A stretch of DNA of 64,000 nucleotides from Pseudomonas laurylsulfatiphila (GTDB lineage: Bacteria > Pseudomonadota > Gammaproteobacteria > Pseudomonadales > Pseudomonadaceae). This document shows, piece by piece, positions 1 to 8,396 of this stretch. The stretch is taken from NCBI RefSeq assembly GCF_002934665.1, contig NZ_NIRS01000001.1:124001-188000 (forward strand), written 5' to 3'. How positions within the stretch are numbered: position 1 is the stretch's first letter; the number at the start of each line of letters is the position of its first letter. The notes below the pieces were generated by a model that saw nothing but the letters and a program-made list of their open reading frames with translations, searched no databases and had not been told where the DNA came from. The translations under genes and the position numbers were made by a program.

Positions 1-220
1 CCTGAAACTTCACGGAGTTACATTTAACTGGAAACAAAACAACCAGGCCGATGTTGGTTTGATTGCTCAGGACGTACAAAAGGTTTATCCACAGTTAGTG
101 CGCACCGATGGTGAACACCTGAAAGTGGACTATCAAAAACTGGTGGCGCCGCTTATCGAGTCTGTTCGCGAACTTGACGCCAGAGTTAAAACATTGGAAA
201 CAGCGTTGGCCAACAAGTAA
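1..220 (+). CDS. C-terminus of a tail-fibre-like protein with a peptidase_S74 (intramolecular chaperone) domain, 5' end outside window
   Basis: Only the last 72 codons are present, read from base 2 to TAA at 218-220. The segment contains GVTFNWK, then DVGLIAQDVQKVYPQLV, then VDYQKLVAPLIESVRELDARV and a short coiled-coil end. This order (a W residue, G-LIAQ-V---YP, Y--LV--L---I-EL) is the known pattern of the S74 domain, which trimerises phage tail spikes and fibres and then cleaves itself off. The 5' part is missing, so prophage fibre, tailocin fibre and bacterial surface adhesin cannot be told apart. The codons are visibly more AT-rich than those of the genes that follow, which fits a phage-type origin. 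No other phage gene is visible to the right. Confidence 0.75.
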   Translation, partial: LKLHGVTFNWKQNNQADVGLIAQDVQKVYPQLVRTDGEHLKVDYQKLVAPLIESVRELDARVKTLETALANK

Positions 221-248
221 CGTTTAATGAAATCCGCCGATCCTGCAT

Positions 249-1286
249 TCATTGATCGGCGGTCTGCATCCCCGCCCGGGTCGCCCTGCCCAGGGTGCGC
301 GAGAAGAAACTTCCGGCTTCAGAGATCAGATTGCGGTGAATGTCTTGCCGATCGACGCCATCGGCATCGGTACACAGCGCAGGCATGATCGCGATCTGCT
401 CGTCATTGCACGGCGCCATGAAGACGAAGTGCCCTGCTCCCGCCAGTAACTTGAAGTCAGGCGCCGTAGGCAACTTGCGCGCCAGTGCCGCGGCGTTCTT
501 GTCGACCGCCACCAGTTTGTCGCCATCGCCGCTGTAAAGCAGCACCGGCACGTGCACATCGGCCAGGGTGTGGCGACCAAACTTCAGGCTCAGCGGCGCC
601 ATCAGCATCAAGGCGTGCACCCGTGGGTCTGCCACCGGCTGCAGGTCGTCGCGGTCGACAATCAACTCGCCCTGGGTATTACAGGCGTCGTGGTCGTCCG
701 GACGTTCCTGGCAATAACGGCGCAGGCGATCCAGGTCCGGCGTAGCGCCGGACAGAATCAATGCGGTCTCGCCACCGGCCGAATAACCAATGACACCGAC
801 CTGATCGGCGTTGACGAAGGGGGACAGCATGCGGTCGCCCAGGGTGGCCGTGATGGCTTCGGAAATCTGGATCGGCCGCCCGTACAGGTTACTCAAAGTA
901 CCGAGGCGGCTGTGGTCCCGGGAGTTGTCCCCGGGGTGGATCACCGCCACCACGACGAAACCCTTGCGTGCCAGCGAGGTGGCGAGATCGTGCAGGGCCA
1001 GGGGGGTGCCGGTGTTGCCGTGGGACAGCATCAGCATCGGGAACCGGCCTATCGCGACCTTGGTGTCCTCCCCGGCTTCGACGGTGTAACCCTCGAGTTT
1101 GCTGGTGTGCTCCCAATCACTGGATGGATAGAAGGCGATGGCGCGCATCGGCTGCAGGTCCAGTGGGTCGAGAAACGTCATCTCATGGAAGCCGACGCTC
1201 CAGTGCGGATGCGGTGCAGGCGCGGCGTGCACTGTATTCAAGCTGCTGAGCAGGCAAATCAGTAAAGTTGCACAAAGACGCACCAT
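249..1286 (-). CDS. Secreted alpha/beta hydrolase, dienelactone-hydrolase/PAF-acetylhydrolase-like
   Basis: 345 residues from ATG at 1286, chosen because AAGGTGG lies about 8 nt upstream and because this start opens directly into a signal peptide (MVRLCATLLICLLSSLNTVHA). The nucleophile elbow is GYSAGG, the oxyanion region reads MLSHGNTG, and a late GAGHF supplies the likely catalytic His. This is the canonical Ser-Asp-His lipase/esterase architecture. The protein is predicted to be exported; the substrate cannot be inferred. It lies downstream of azoR on the same strand but is separated from it by a strong hairpin, so it is probably transcribed independently. An upstream in-frame extension to 1490 exists but crosses the hairpin and is rejected. 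Confidence 0.8.
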   Translation of the reverse strand: MVRLCATLLICLLSSLNTVHAAPAPHPHWSVGFHEMTFLDPLDLQPMRAIAFYPSSDWEHTSKLEGYTVEAGEDTKVAIGRFPMLMLSHGNTGTPLALHDLATSLARKGFVVVAVIHPGDNSRDHSRLGTLSNLYGRPIQISEAITATLGDRMLSPFVNADQVGVIGYSAGGETALILSGATPDLDRLRRYCQERPDDHDACNTQGELIVDRDDLQPVADPRVHALMLMAPLSLKFGRHTLADVHVPVLLYSGDGDKLVAVDKNAAALARKLPTAPDFKLLAGAGHFVFMAPCNDEQIAIMPALCTDADGVDRQDIHRNLISEAGSFFSRTLGRATRAGMQTADQ

Positions 1287-1365
1287 GGGATGCCCCACCT
1301 TGTTACCGGACTGAGACGTACACCCTGAACTGCATAAGTCGGGCCACACCTGAAACGACCAGAAA

Positions 1366-1414
1366 CAAAAAACTCCGTAGCTGGTACTTGCGTAACCAGA
1401 ATACAGAGTTTTTT
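1366..1414 (-). terminator. Bidirectional hairpin terminator between azoR and the hydrolase gene
   Basis: AAAAAACTC at one end pairs with GAGTTTTTT at the other, with an inner CTGGT/AACCAG stem. The T-run on either strand makes it a credible intrinsic terminator, most simply for azoR, which ends at 1453. Confidence 0.65.
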
Positions 1415-1452
1415 GGGCTTTACCTGAACGGTTGCGAACTTTTACGCAAGCC

Positions 1453-2064
1453 TTACGCGGCGGCGAACAACTGCTCGCTGATTTGCGCATGAGCAGCGCT
1501 CATGGCTTTGCTGCGTACATCGTCACCGTATGCCAGGCCTTCGGCGCGGACGATTTCGATGTCGGTGATACCGATGAAACCGAACAGCAACTTCAAATAT
1601 TCTTCGTGGGCAACACCGGTTGCCTGACCGGCGTGCATGCCACCGGAAGTCGAAACGATCACCACTTTCTTGCCGCCGCACAGGCCTTCAGGGCCGGCTT
1701 CGGTGTAGCGGAAGGTCTGGCCGGCGACGGCAATGCGATCGATCCAGGCCTTCAACTGAGTCGGGATGGTGAAGTTGTACATCGGTGCAGCGATCACTAC
1801 GGCATCGGCAGCCAGGAATTCGGCCAGGGTCGAGGCACTCAGTTCGGCTTCGTGCTGTTGTGCGGCGTTGCGCAGTTCAGCGGTGGTGCCGGCGGCGACC
1901 AGGGTAGTGGAAGAGAAATGGCTGATGGCGTCAGCGGCCAGGTCTCGGTAGGTCACTACGGCAGCCGGCTCGGCGGCTTGCCAGGCCTTGACGACTTCAC
2001 CGCTCAACTGACGGGAAGCCGAGTTGTCGCCCAGGATGCTCGAATCGATATGCAGCAATTTCAT
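1453..2064 (-). CDS. azoR: FMN-dependent NADH-azoreductase
   Basis: 203 residues from ATG at 2064, close to the usual ~200. The N-terminus [20 protein letters not shown] is the AzoR flavodoxin-fold phosphate loop, [19 protein letters not shown] is the conserved FMN-binding segment, and STSGGMH is the second flavin loop. The enzyme reduces azo dyes and quinones by a two-electron ping-pong mechanism in the cytoplasm. A LysR gene is divergently transcribed 131 bp away, an arrangement common for azoR paralogues under quinone or electrophile control. An in-frame ATG at 2094 is less likely because it lacks a ribosome-binding site and would add an atypical N-terminus. Confidence 0.92.
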   Translation of the reverse strand: MKLLHIDSSILGDNSASRQLSGEVVKAWQAAEPAAVVTYRDLAADAISHFSSTTLVAAGTTAELRNAAQQHEAELSASTLAEFLAADAVVIAAPMYNFTIPTQLKAWIDRIAVAGQTFRYTEAGPEGLCGGKKVVIVSTSGGMHAGQATGVAHEEYLKLLFGFIGITDIEIVRAEGLAYGDDVRSKAMSAAHAQISEQLFAAA

Positions 2065-2120
2065 GTGGGATCTCCAAGTGAGGATCGCCCACAAGGGCGA
2101 TCAGATGGGACTAATCCTAC

Positions 2121-2184
2121 AGACGAAACCAATAGCTGATTAGTCGGCAACAATGCGATAGTTCGTCTCACAGATAGAACAATC
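2121..2184. promoter_or_regulatory. Divergent azoR/LysR control region with inverted repeats
   Basis: AGACGAA (2121-2127) and TTCGTCT (2162-2168) form a 7-bp inverted repeat, and GTTC-N10-GAAC overlaps the second arm. Both lie between the divergent start codons, which suits a LysR-type regulator binding site. No experiment supports this directly. Confidence 0.4.
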
Positions 2185-2195
2185 GGATTCACATC

Positions 2196-3104
2196 ATGCA
2201 AGACCTCAACGACCTGTATTACTTCGCCAAAGTCGTGGAAGCCGGGGGTTTCGCGGCAGCCGGACGCTTGCTCGGCATTCCCAAGTCCCGACTGTCACGG
2301 CGCATCGCCGAACTGGAAGAACGCCTGGGTGCACGTTTGCTGCAACGCACCACCCGACAGCTGAAACTGACTGCTGTGGGTGAACGCTACCTCAGGCACT
2401 GCCAGGCGATGCTGCTGGAAGCAGAAATGGCCGACGAGGCCGTGGCCAGTATGTCCAGTGAACCCCGCGGACGTTTGCGGGTGTCTTGCCCGGTCGGGTT
2501 GGCCCACGAAATATTACCGGGGGTGATCAGCGACTTTCTCGAACGCTTTCCGCAAGTCCAGCTTGAAGTCATGCTGCTAAACCGCCGGGTTGACCTGGTG
2601 AACGAAGGCATTGACGTTGCCCTGCGTGTGCGGGAGCTGGGCGACGAAGACCCGCTGCTGGTCACCCGCCGCCTGCGTCAGGCGCAGATGCTGATGGTCG
2701 CCAGCCCCGGTTTCCTCGCGGGGCGTGAGATCAATCACCCCGAAGATCTGAAAAGCCTGCCGGTGCTCGGCGCACTGGAAGCCGACCGCATGGTGCACAT
2801 CCGCCTGCTGGATCAAAAGGGCAAGAGTTGTGAACTCGCGCTCGAGGCCCGGCTGGGCATCGATGACTTTATCGTGCGCAAGGCCAGCACCCTTTCCGGC
2901 CTGGGCTTTACGATGCTGCCCATGATGTATTGCGAACAGGAGCTGGAAAACGGCTCACTGGTGCAGTTGTTGCCCGAGTGGTCGTTGCCCGGTGGCTGGC
3001 TGCAGGCGGTCTATCCTCATCGACGCGGGGTAATGCCGGCGGTACGCGCCTGGATTGACCACCTGGTCGAATCCTTCAATGCCTGTGGGGAACGATTGTT
3101 ATGA
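2196..3104 (+). CDS. LysR-family transcriptional regulator, probable azoR regulator
   Basis: 302 residues with the N-terminal winged HTH (MQDLNDLYYFAKVVEAGGF, then LGIPKSRLSRRIAELEERLG) followed by a periplasmic-binding-protein-like effector domain beginning near GRLRVSCP. The length is typical of the family. It is divergent from azoR, which suggests it controls that gene in response to a quinone or electrophile; this is inference from position. Its stop overlaps the start of the next gene (ATGA at 3101-3104), so the two are translationally coupled. Confidence 0.88.
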   Translation: MQDLNDLYYFAKVVEAGGFAAAGRLLGIPKSRLSRRIAELEERLGARLLQRTTRQLKLTAVGERYLRHCQAMLLEAEMADEAVASMSSEPRGRLRVSCPVGLAHEILPGVISDFLERFPQVQLEVMLLNRRVDLVNEGIDVALRVRELGDEDPLLVTRRLRQAQMLMVASPGFLAGREINHPEDLKSLPVLGALEADRMVHIRLLDQKGKSCELALEARLGIDDFIVRKASTLSGLGFTMLPMMYCEQELENGSLVQLLPEWSLPGGWLQAVYPHRRGVMPAVRAWIDHLVESFNACGERLL

Positions 3105-3460
3105 AAGCTGGACGGATGAGCGAAGAGGATGTCGCGAAGTTCTGCCTCGCCCTGCCCGGTGCACGGGAAGATTATAAATGGGGAGGTGTGCGGGTGTTTT
3201 CGATTGCCGGGAACAAGATGTTCGCCTTGCAGGGCCTGAGGGGTGATTCCCTGGCCTTCAAGGTCGACAAGGATCTGTTTCTCGGTCACTGCGACCGCCC
3301 GGGCATTCACCCGGCGCCGTATCTGGCCCGCGCCCAGTGGATCATCATGCAAACGCCCTACCCGCTCGGCAGCGAGGAACTGCAGGGCTTGCTGCAGCGT
3401 TCCCACCAATTGGTGGTGAGCAGACTGCCCAAGCGCACTCAAGTCGGACTGTTGCTGTAG
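3101..3460 (+). CDS. MmcQ/YjbR-family double-wing DNA-binding-like protein
   Basis: 119 residues. The motifs CLALPGAREDYKWG near the start, a central FKVD and the YLARAQWI segment are hallmarks of the MmcQ/YjbR family, a small fold related to CyaY and to DNA-binding wings whose cellular role is unsettled. The start at 3101 overlaps the LysR stop by four bases and has GGGGAA upstream; an internal ATG at 3116 also fits the family but has no spaced ribosome-binding site. It probably forms a two-gene unit with the LysR regulator. Confidence 0.82.
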   Translation: MKAGRMSEEDVAKFCLALPGAREDYKWGGVRVFSIAGNKMFALQGLRGDSLAFKVDKDLFLGHCDRPGIHPAPYLARAQWIIMQTPYPLGSEELQGLLQRSHQLVVSRLPKRTQVGLLL

Positions 3461-3471
3461 GGCTTTGTTTA

Positions 3472-3900
3472 TCAGGTCAAGGCGAACACATGTGCGCCGA
3501 GAAACAGGTGATCGATCCAGAACACCTGGTGCAATAGCACGATGATCCAGAACACCAACTGGTACGAGACTTTGCGGGTTTTGTGGCGAAACGCCTGCTG
3601 GGCCAGCAACGCTCCGGGCCAGCCACCGGCGAGCTCCAGCGCATGCAGGACGTTTTCCGGCGTTCGCCATTGCTCGGCGCGCGCCTTGCGCTTGTCGCTC
3701 CAGTACAGGAAAAACGTCACGACGCTGACGATGCCGTAGGCCGCGAGGGGAATCAGCGACTCCCCGTGCAGCCATGACGACAGCGAACCCGACAGCGGCA
3801 ACGCGCACAGGACCGCAAACAACAGCCACTTCAGCCGTGAATGGCGGATCTGTCCCCCGGACGGGCGTCCGGGGTTGTTGCGCGAGCGCGAGTCACTCAC
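3472..3900 (-). CDS. DUF1294 small membrane protein
   Basis: 142 residues if translation starts at GTG 3900, which overlaps the uppP stop in a GTGA arrangement. The second half shows the DUF1294 pattern: a transmembrane helix ending YWSDKRKA, then a histidine/glycine-rich [16 protein letters not shown] and FRHKTRK, then a last hydrophobic helix. Family members are inner-membrane proteins of unknown function; a cold-shock domain is sometimes fused in front but is absent here. The overlap with uppP implies co-translation with that gene. Confidence 0.8.
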   Translation of the reverse strand: MSDSRSRNNPGRPSGGQIRHSRLKWLLFAVLCALPLSGSLSSWLHGESLIPLAAYGIVSVVTFFLYWSDKRKARAEQWRTPENVLHALELAGGWPGALLAQQAFRHKTRKVSYQLVFWIIVLLHQVFWIDHLFLGAHVFALT

Positions 3901-4727
3901 GGCTTGGCCGCGCTCCAGTCGACCCAGCCGAACTGCCAGGTCGCCAGGATGATCAGGCCGAACACAATGCGATACCAGGCAAACGCCGCATAGCTGTGGT
4001 TGGCGATGAACTTGAGCAGCCCGCGGACCGCAATCATCGCAAAAATGAACGCGGTGACGAAGCCGATGGCGAACACCGGGAAATCCGCCGGGACAAACAA
4101 CTGACGGTACTTGTAGCCCGAGTACACCGCCGCGCCGACCATGGTCGGCATCGCCAGGAAGAACGAGAACTCGGTAGCGGTTTTGCGCGACAGGCCGAAC
4201 AGCAAACCGCCGATGATGGTCGAGCCCGAACGCGAAGTGCCCGGAATCATCGCCAGACATTGGGCAAGGCCGACTTTCAAGGCATCTTTCCAGGTGATGT
4301 CATCCACGGATTCGGCGTGTACTTCATGCTGGCGGCGCTCGGCCCACAACATGATGATCCCGCCCACGACCAGCGCGGTTGCCACGGTGATCGGATTGAA
4401 CAGGTAATGGTGGATCAGGTCGGCGAAGATCACGCCCAACACCACGGCCGGCAAGAACGCGATCAACAGGTTCGCGGTAAACCGCCGGGCACCCGGCTGG
4501 GTTGGCAAACCGATGACCACGTCAAGGATCTTGCGTCGAAACTCCCACACCACCGCCAGGATGGCACCCAGCTGAATAATGATGTTGAACGCCATCGCCC
4601 GCTCGCCCCCGAAGCCGAGCAAGTCGGCCACGATGATCTGGTGGCCGGTACTGGAAATGGGCAGGAACTCGGTCAGCCCTTCTACAACCCCAAGAATCAA
4701 TGCCTGAAAGGCGGTCCAAAGATCCAT
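3897..4727 (-). CDS. uppP: Undecaprenyl-diphosphatase (BacA type)
   Basis: 276 residues from ATG 4727 with GGGGGA just upstream. The two catalytic signatures are present: [14 protein letters not shown] near the N-terminus and [13 protein letters not shown] in the middle, spread over about eight hydrophobic helices. The enzyme dephosphorylates undecaprenyl pyrophosphate at the periplasmic face, recycling the lipid carrier for peptidoglycan and O-antigen synthesis, and overexpression gives bacitracin resistance. A TTG immediately before the ATG is a possible but weaker start. The DUF1294 gene overlaps its 3' end. Confidence 0.96.
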   Translation of the reverse strand: MDLWTAFQALILGVVEGLTEFLPISSTGHQIIVADLLGFGGERAMAFNIIIQLGAILAVVWEFRRKILDVVIGLPTQPGARRFTANLLIAFLPAVVLGVIFADLIHHYLFNPITVATALVVGGIIMLWAERRQHEVHAESVDDITWKDALKVGLAQCLAMIPGTSRSGSTIIGGLLFGLSRKTATEFSFFLAMPTMVGAAVYSGYKYRQLFVPADFPVFAIGFVTAFIFAMIAVRGLLKFIANHSYAAFAWYRIVFGLIILATWQFGWVDWSAAKP

Positions 4728-4962
4728 CAATCCCCCAAAAGGCTATGCGCGCCGGCATGCCCCGTTAATATTTTTTCAAATGCTTTCATTGCGATCAGCG
4801 TAGCTGAGGCCCCGCGCATCAAGGATCACCACAGAACCGTTAAAATCCTGTGAAAAAAACCACCTTGAATCAGCTTTACCCGTGCGGGGGGCGAAATCCT
4901 ATCAGACAAGTCCGATCGGCGGTTACAATCCGCCCCCTCTTCGATTACCCCAAGGTATCTCC

Positions 4963-5526
4963 ATGTCCGGGCTTGAACTGTTTGCCGCCGCCCTCGGTGT
5001 CATTGCCGTCTGGCTGACGGTCAAACAGAACCCCTGGTGCTGGCCTATCGGCCTGGTCATGGTACTGCTCTACAGTTGGATCTTTTTTGAGGTGAAGCTG
5101 TATTCCGACATGCTGCTGCAAGTCATCTATGCCGGCTTGCAGCTTTACGGCTGGTGGCAGTGGACACGGGGCGGCGACACGACCCGTGGCCGCGAAGTCA
5201 GTCGACTCGACACTCGAACCGTGGTGTTGAGCCTGGCCATTGGTGCAGTCGGCAGTCTGTTGCTGGGAGCGGCCATGGCCCACTGGACCGACGCTGCACA
5301 ACCCTGGCTTGATGCGGCGCTGACCGGGTTCAGCCTGGTGGCGCAGGTCTGGATGGCGCAAAAACGTGTCCAGTGCTGGCCGTTGTGGATCGCTCTGGAT
5401 GTGATATTCGTCGGGTTGTTCATCTATAAGGGCCTGTACCTGACCGCCACCCTGTATGGGTTGTTCGCCGTCATCGCCGTACAGGGCTGGCGCGAATGGC
5501 GTGCCGATCCGGCATTGCGCGCATGA
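4963..5526 (+). CDS. pnuC: Nicotinamide riboside transporter
   Basis: 187 residues starting at ATG 4963 with AAGGT 8 nt upstream. The protein is almost entirely hydrophobic (about seven helices) with the family signatures WLTVKQNPWCWPIGLV and LYSDMLLQVIYAGLQLYGWW; conserved aromatic and polar residues in these helices bind nicotinamide riboside. PnuC works by facilitated diffusion and depends on cytoplasmic phosphorylation of the substrate, which is supplied by the overlapping downstream kinase gene. Confidence 0.94.
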   Translation: MSGLELFAAALGVIAVWLTVKQNPWCWPIGLVMVLLYSWIFFEVKLYSDMLLQVIYAGLQLYGWWQWTRGGDTTRGREVSRLDTRTVVLSLAIGAVGSLLLGAAMAHWTDAAQPWLDAALTGFSLVAQVWMAQKRVQCWPLWIALDVIFVGLFIYKGLYLTATLYGLFAVIAVQGWREWRADPALRA

Positions 5527-6047
5527 AAGTCCTGGTCCTCACAGGCCCTGAATCCAGCGGTAAAAGCTGGCTGGCGGCCGAGTTGCAACAGCGTTTCGGC
5601 GGGATGCTGGTTGACGAGTACGTGCGCTGGTTCATCGAGCAGAATCCGCGGGACACCACGCTGGCCGACATTACGCCCATCGCCCGCGGTCAACTGACAT
5701 GGGAAGACCAGGCCCGGGTGCAACAACCACCCTTGCTCATCCTCGACACGCACCTGCTGAGCAATATCCTCTGGAGCCAGACCCTGTTCGGCGATTGCCC
5801 CGCCTGGATTGAACCCGCACTGCTGGCCCGGCATTACGACTTGCACCTGCTGCTGTCACCGGAGCACGTCGAGTGGACGGATGACGGCCAGCGTTGCCAG
5901 CCTGGATTGAGTGAGCGCCAGGCATTTTTCGAGCAGACCCTGGCCTGGCTTGAACGCCACGCACAACCGGTTCAAGTGCTGCACGGAGATTGGGCAGAAC
6001 GCCGAATCCAGGCACTGAGCGCCGTGACCCGATTGCTCGGCGCCTGA
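5523..6047 (+). CDS. NadR-like ribosylnicotinamide kinase (AAA P-loop) for NAD salvage
   Basis: 174 residues whose ATG overlaps the pnuC stop (ATGA). GPESSGKSWL is the Walker A, DEYVRWF and the LILDTHLL strand match the kinase domain of NadR. The protein corresponds only to the C-terminal kinase part; the N-terminal repressor and the NMN adenylyltransferase domains of enterobacterial NadR are absent. With PnuC it would trap imported nicotinamide riboside as NMN. Annotators often call such proteins simply AAA family ATPase or NadR. Confidence 0.85.
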   Translation: MKVLVLTGPESSGKSWLAAELQQRFGGMLVDEYVRWFIEQNPRDTTLADITPIARGQLTWEDQARVQQPPLLILDTHLLSNILWSQTLFGDCPAWIEPALLARHYDLHLLLSPEHVEWTDDGQRCQPGLSERQAFFEQTLAWLERHAQPVQVLHGDWAERRIQALSAVTRLLGA

Positions 6048-6177
6048 CCGGCATTTGGGGCAATTTGCCCATCCTCACCCTGCTGTGGGGGGCGAAGTGT
6101 CCGATTCTGAAACATCCTCCCTGCCTGAAACCACCCATTTCAACGCCCCTCCTCGTTTGCTCACCGGATGTGTTAAG

Positions 6178-6270
6178 GCGTTGTTACAACAACGCTATAA
6201 CCCTTGTTCCAGAGGGGTTGGTCCGCGATTACGGGTTGCCTGCGCAGGGTTTTGTCTCACCGTTGTTACA
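6178..6270. promoter_or_regulatory. Upstream activator-type sites of the fap operon
   Basis: GCGTTGTT (6178-6185) and AACAACGC (6188-6195) form an inverted repeat with perfect 8-bp arms around two bases. The ten bases CGTTGTTACA inside it recur at 6261-6270. The sites lie about 65-160 bp upstream of the -24/-12 promoter, where sigma-54 activators usually bind. Which protein binds is unknown; the adjacent BrfA-like activator is the obvious candidate. The rest of the 355-bp gap 6048-6402 shows no gene. Confidence 0.45.
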
Positions 6271-6333
6271 CCCTCGACAAAAGGTTCTCAATCAAAATCT
6301 GTAAGCCATTGAATCAACTCGATATTCAAAAGG

Positions 6334-6349
6334 CGGCACAGCTTTCGCT
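6334..6349 (+). promoter_or_regulatory. Sigma-54 (-24/-12) promoter of fapABCDEF
   Basis: CGGCACAGCTTTCGCT matches the sigma-54 consensus TGGCAC-N5-TTGCW at most positions, with the invariant GG (6335-6336) and GC (6347-6348) exactly 10 bases apart. Transcription would begin near 6360, leaving a leader of about 40 nt before fapA. No competing -35/-10 pair stands out. Confidence 0.7.
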
Positions 6350-6402
6350 CTATTCCTTACACAGCTGACCGGGGCCAGCTTACAAATGAAGGAATGAATG
6401 TC

Positions 6403-6840
6403 GTGGAGATATTCAAAAAAAAAGGCTTGATGTGCCTCCTGCTGATCGCGAGCACTGCCGGCACTGTTCTCAGTTTCAACGTTCAAGCCGAAGGCAACGG
6501 TGTCATCGTGCTTGATCGTACCGTTCACCCAACTTTCATCGGTCGCAGTGGCGGCAGGGATCCGAACCCGGCCACCATCAGTGCCAACCCTTCTGCCCGC
6601 GTCACCGGCGAACTCAGCGACGCCGATATCGCCGGGGTAACCACCGGAACGACCCCTCATAACAGCTTCGGGCAAAACCCGGGCGGCATGCAAGGCCTGA
6701 GTGTCATCACCAACCCCAACGGTTTGCCTGGCATGTCCATCGGCCACGGTGGTGGCAGTGGCGGCGCCATTTCCGGAACCATCAACCGTGCCATGAGCAC
6801 CGGCCTCAGCCCACTGGGCAGAATGGCGGGGGGGCAATGA
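6403..6840 (+). CDS. fapA: Fap amyloid system protein FapA
   Basis: 145 residues from GTG 6403. GAAGGA (6388-6393) is 9 nt before this GTG but directly abuts an ATG at 6394, which is therefore a poorer start although it gives only three extra residues. An export signal (KKKGLMCLLLIASTAGTVLS) is followed by a low-complexity Gly/Asn/Ser/Thr-rich chain without globular motifs, as in known FapA. FapA is the first gene of Fap operons and is thought to be a periplasmic chaperone-like regulator of FapB/FapC assembly. The identity rests mainly on operon position. Confidence 0.8.
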   Translation: MEIFKKKGLMCLLLIASTAGTVLSFNVQAEGNGVIVLDRTVHPTFIGRSGGRDPNPATISANPSARVTGELSDADIAGVTTGTTPHNSFGQNPGGMQGLSVITNPNGLPGMSIGHGGGSGGAISGTINRAMSTGLSPLGRMAGGQ

Positions 6841-6841
6841 G

Positions 6842-7444
6842 ATGGATCGTTCCTTTCTTTTACCTGCCTTGTTAACTGCCTTGTTGCTTGCCCTGCTCGG
6901 CGGCACCAGCGTGATGGCCGATTCGGGCGTCAGTTCGGTGAACAACGCCACCCTCCTGGATTCCGGTACCCAATACCGAGGCAACTTCAGCGTCAACCAG
7001 GCGGCGGGTGATCAACAGCAGCAGGCCAACGTCCGCGCGATCGCCATTGGTACCGAAGCCGGTGCGACCACCAGCGTCAGGCAGAAAATAACTACGCCGG
7101 CCAATCCATCGATGGATGCGACGGCCACTATCAGCGGCAACTCTTTCAGTCATGGCAGCGGCGTACTGGGCGTCAACCAGAGTGCCGGGGCGAACAACCA
7201 GATGGCCAACGCCCTGCGCATCAGCATCGGCGCTGCACCGCAAGCCATCGACGACAGTGCTCTTTCTCAACAGAACGTGGCGTTGCTACCGAACTCGGGA
7301 GCATCTGGCACCCCAAACGGCAGTCGCCAGGTCGTGACAAGCGACCAGGCCTTCACCGGCAGCCGGGGCGTGATCCAGGTGAACCAGAGTGCCGGGGTGG
7401 GGAACCGAATGGCCAACACCCTGAGTATCCGGGTCTCTGACTGA
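6842..7444 (+). CDS. fapB: Fap minor amyloid subunit (nucleator) FapB
   Basis: 200 residues with a signal peptide of about 27. Three imperfect repeats carry the fibril motif: NFSVNQAAGDQQQQAN, VLGVNQSAGANNQMAN and VIQVNQSAGVGNRMAN, i.e. (V/I)xVNQ(A/S)AGxxNxxAN. The same motif family occurs in FapC, as expected because FapB nucleates or caps FapC fibrils on the cell surface. The gene starts two bases after fapA, with a G-rich ribosome-binding site inside the fapA end. Confidence 0.9.
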   Translation: MDRSFLLPALLTALLLALLGGTSVMADSGVSSVNNATLLDSGTQYRGNFSVNQAAGDQQQQANVRAIAIGTEAGATTSVRQKITTPANPSMDATATISGNSFSHGSGVLGVNQSAGANNQMANALRISIGAAPQAIDDSALSQQNVALLPNSGASGTPNGSRQVVTSDQAFTGSRGVIQVNQSAGVGNRMANTLSIRVSD

Positions 7445-7507
7445 CCCCGATACAGCGCGAGTGGGAAGTACCAACACTTGAACAACTAATGAGCACGGAG
7501 AATCACC

Positions 7508-8335
7508 ATGAACCCGACAACTGCTCTCAAACCACTGGCTTTCGCCCTGGCAGCAGTGATGGCATTTGCAGCCCAGGCTGATCCCGTGCAGGGCAATGGA
7601 CAGGGCAGCAACCAACAGTCCAATGGCCCGTCGCTGGATCAGATTCTGCAGATTACCTCAGGCGCCGGGGCCGCCGTGCTCGACTCGCAGGAAAGCAGTG
7701 ACAGCGGGGTAGTGAACCGGGGCACCCAAAACGACGCCAAAATCGATAACTCCCTGAACAGCTCCAACGGCAACATGGGCGCCAACGTTGCGGCCGGTAA
7801 CGGCAACCAGCAAGATAACGCCGCCGCCCTTGCCACGGCGGACGAAGCCTTCATCTTCGGCTCCGCCGTCACCGTCTCCAGCGCGACTCAGAAGAGCACC
7901 GGCAACACCGCCAGGAACCACTCCAATACCAACAACACAACGCTCAATAACGCTGGCAACAGCGGTTCCGGCAACATCGGCATCAACGTGACCACCGGCG
8001 ACTTCAACCAACAGAAAAACAACCTGGCGATTGCCGTTTCCGGCGGCCGTGTAGCAGTAGCCGCGGCGGCAGCGAACCAAAGCACGTCCGGGCTGAAAGT
8101 CACCAACAACGCCAGGCCTGAGTTCGTACCCGTGGGTGTACTCGGTCTGTCCGGTATAACCACTCAACAAGTGGTGACGCCAGAAGGCTGGAGACCTCCT
8201 GTAACCAACAATGCTTCGATCACGGGCTCGATGAACAGCTTCTCCGGCAACGGCGGCGCCAACGTATCGTCCGGCGTCGGCAACCAGCAAAGCAACTCGC
8301 TGTCGATCGCCGCAGGCTGCAAATCATGCCCATAA
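7508..8335 (+). CDS. fapC: Fap major functional amyloid subunit FapC
   Basis: 275 residues; signal peptide of about 23. Three amyloid repeats lie near residues 74-108, 141-176 and 233-268, each centred on a GxNVxxGxxNQQxN core (GANVAAGNGNQQDN, GINVTTGDFNQQKN, GANVSSGVGNQQSN), separated by linkers of about 30 and 55 residues. A CKSCP end gives the conserved CxxC found at FapC C-termini. FapC is secreted through FapF and polymerises into the biofilm fibre. Overall length and linkers resemble the short P. fluorescens form rather than the longer P. aeruginosa one. GGAG lies about 8 nt before the start. Confidence 0.95.
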   Translation: MNPTTALKPLAFALAAVMAFAAQADPVQGNGQGSNQQSNGPSLDQILQITSGAGAAVLDSQESSDSGVVNRGTQNDAKIDNSLNSSNGNMGANVAAGNGNQQDNAAALATADEAFIFGSAVTVSSATQKSTGNTARNHSNTNNTTLNNAGNSGSGNIGINVTTGDFNQQKNNLAIAVSGGRVAVAAAAANQSTSGLKVTNNARPEFVPVGVLGLSGITTQQVVTPEGWRPPVTNNASITGSMNSFSGNGGANVSSGVGNQQSNSLSIAAGCKSCP

Positions 8336-8396
8336 TCGCGACCGCCATGAAAGCCTCGGCGACGACGCTTTTCCTCGGTCTGAAGGGGTATCGTCC

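Noticed and set aside
3017..3829. Minus-strand frame overlapping the MmcQ/YjbR and DUF1294 genes
   Set aside because: Overlaps two better-supported genes and has no family features.
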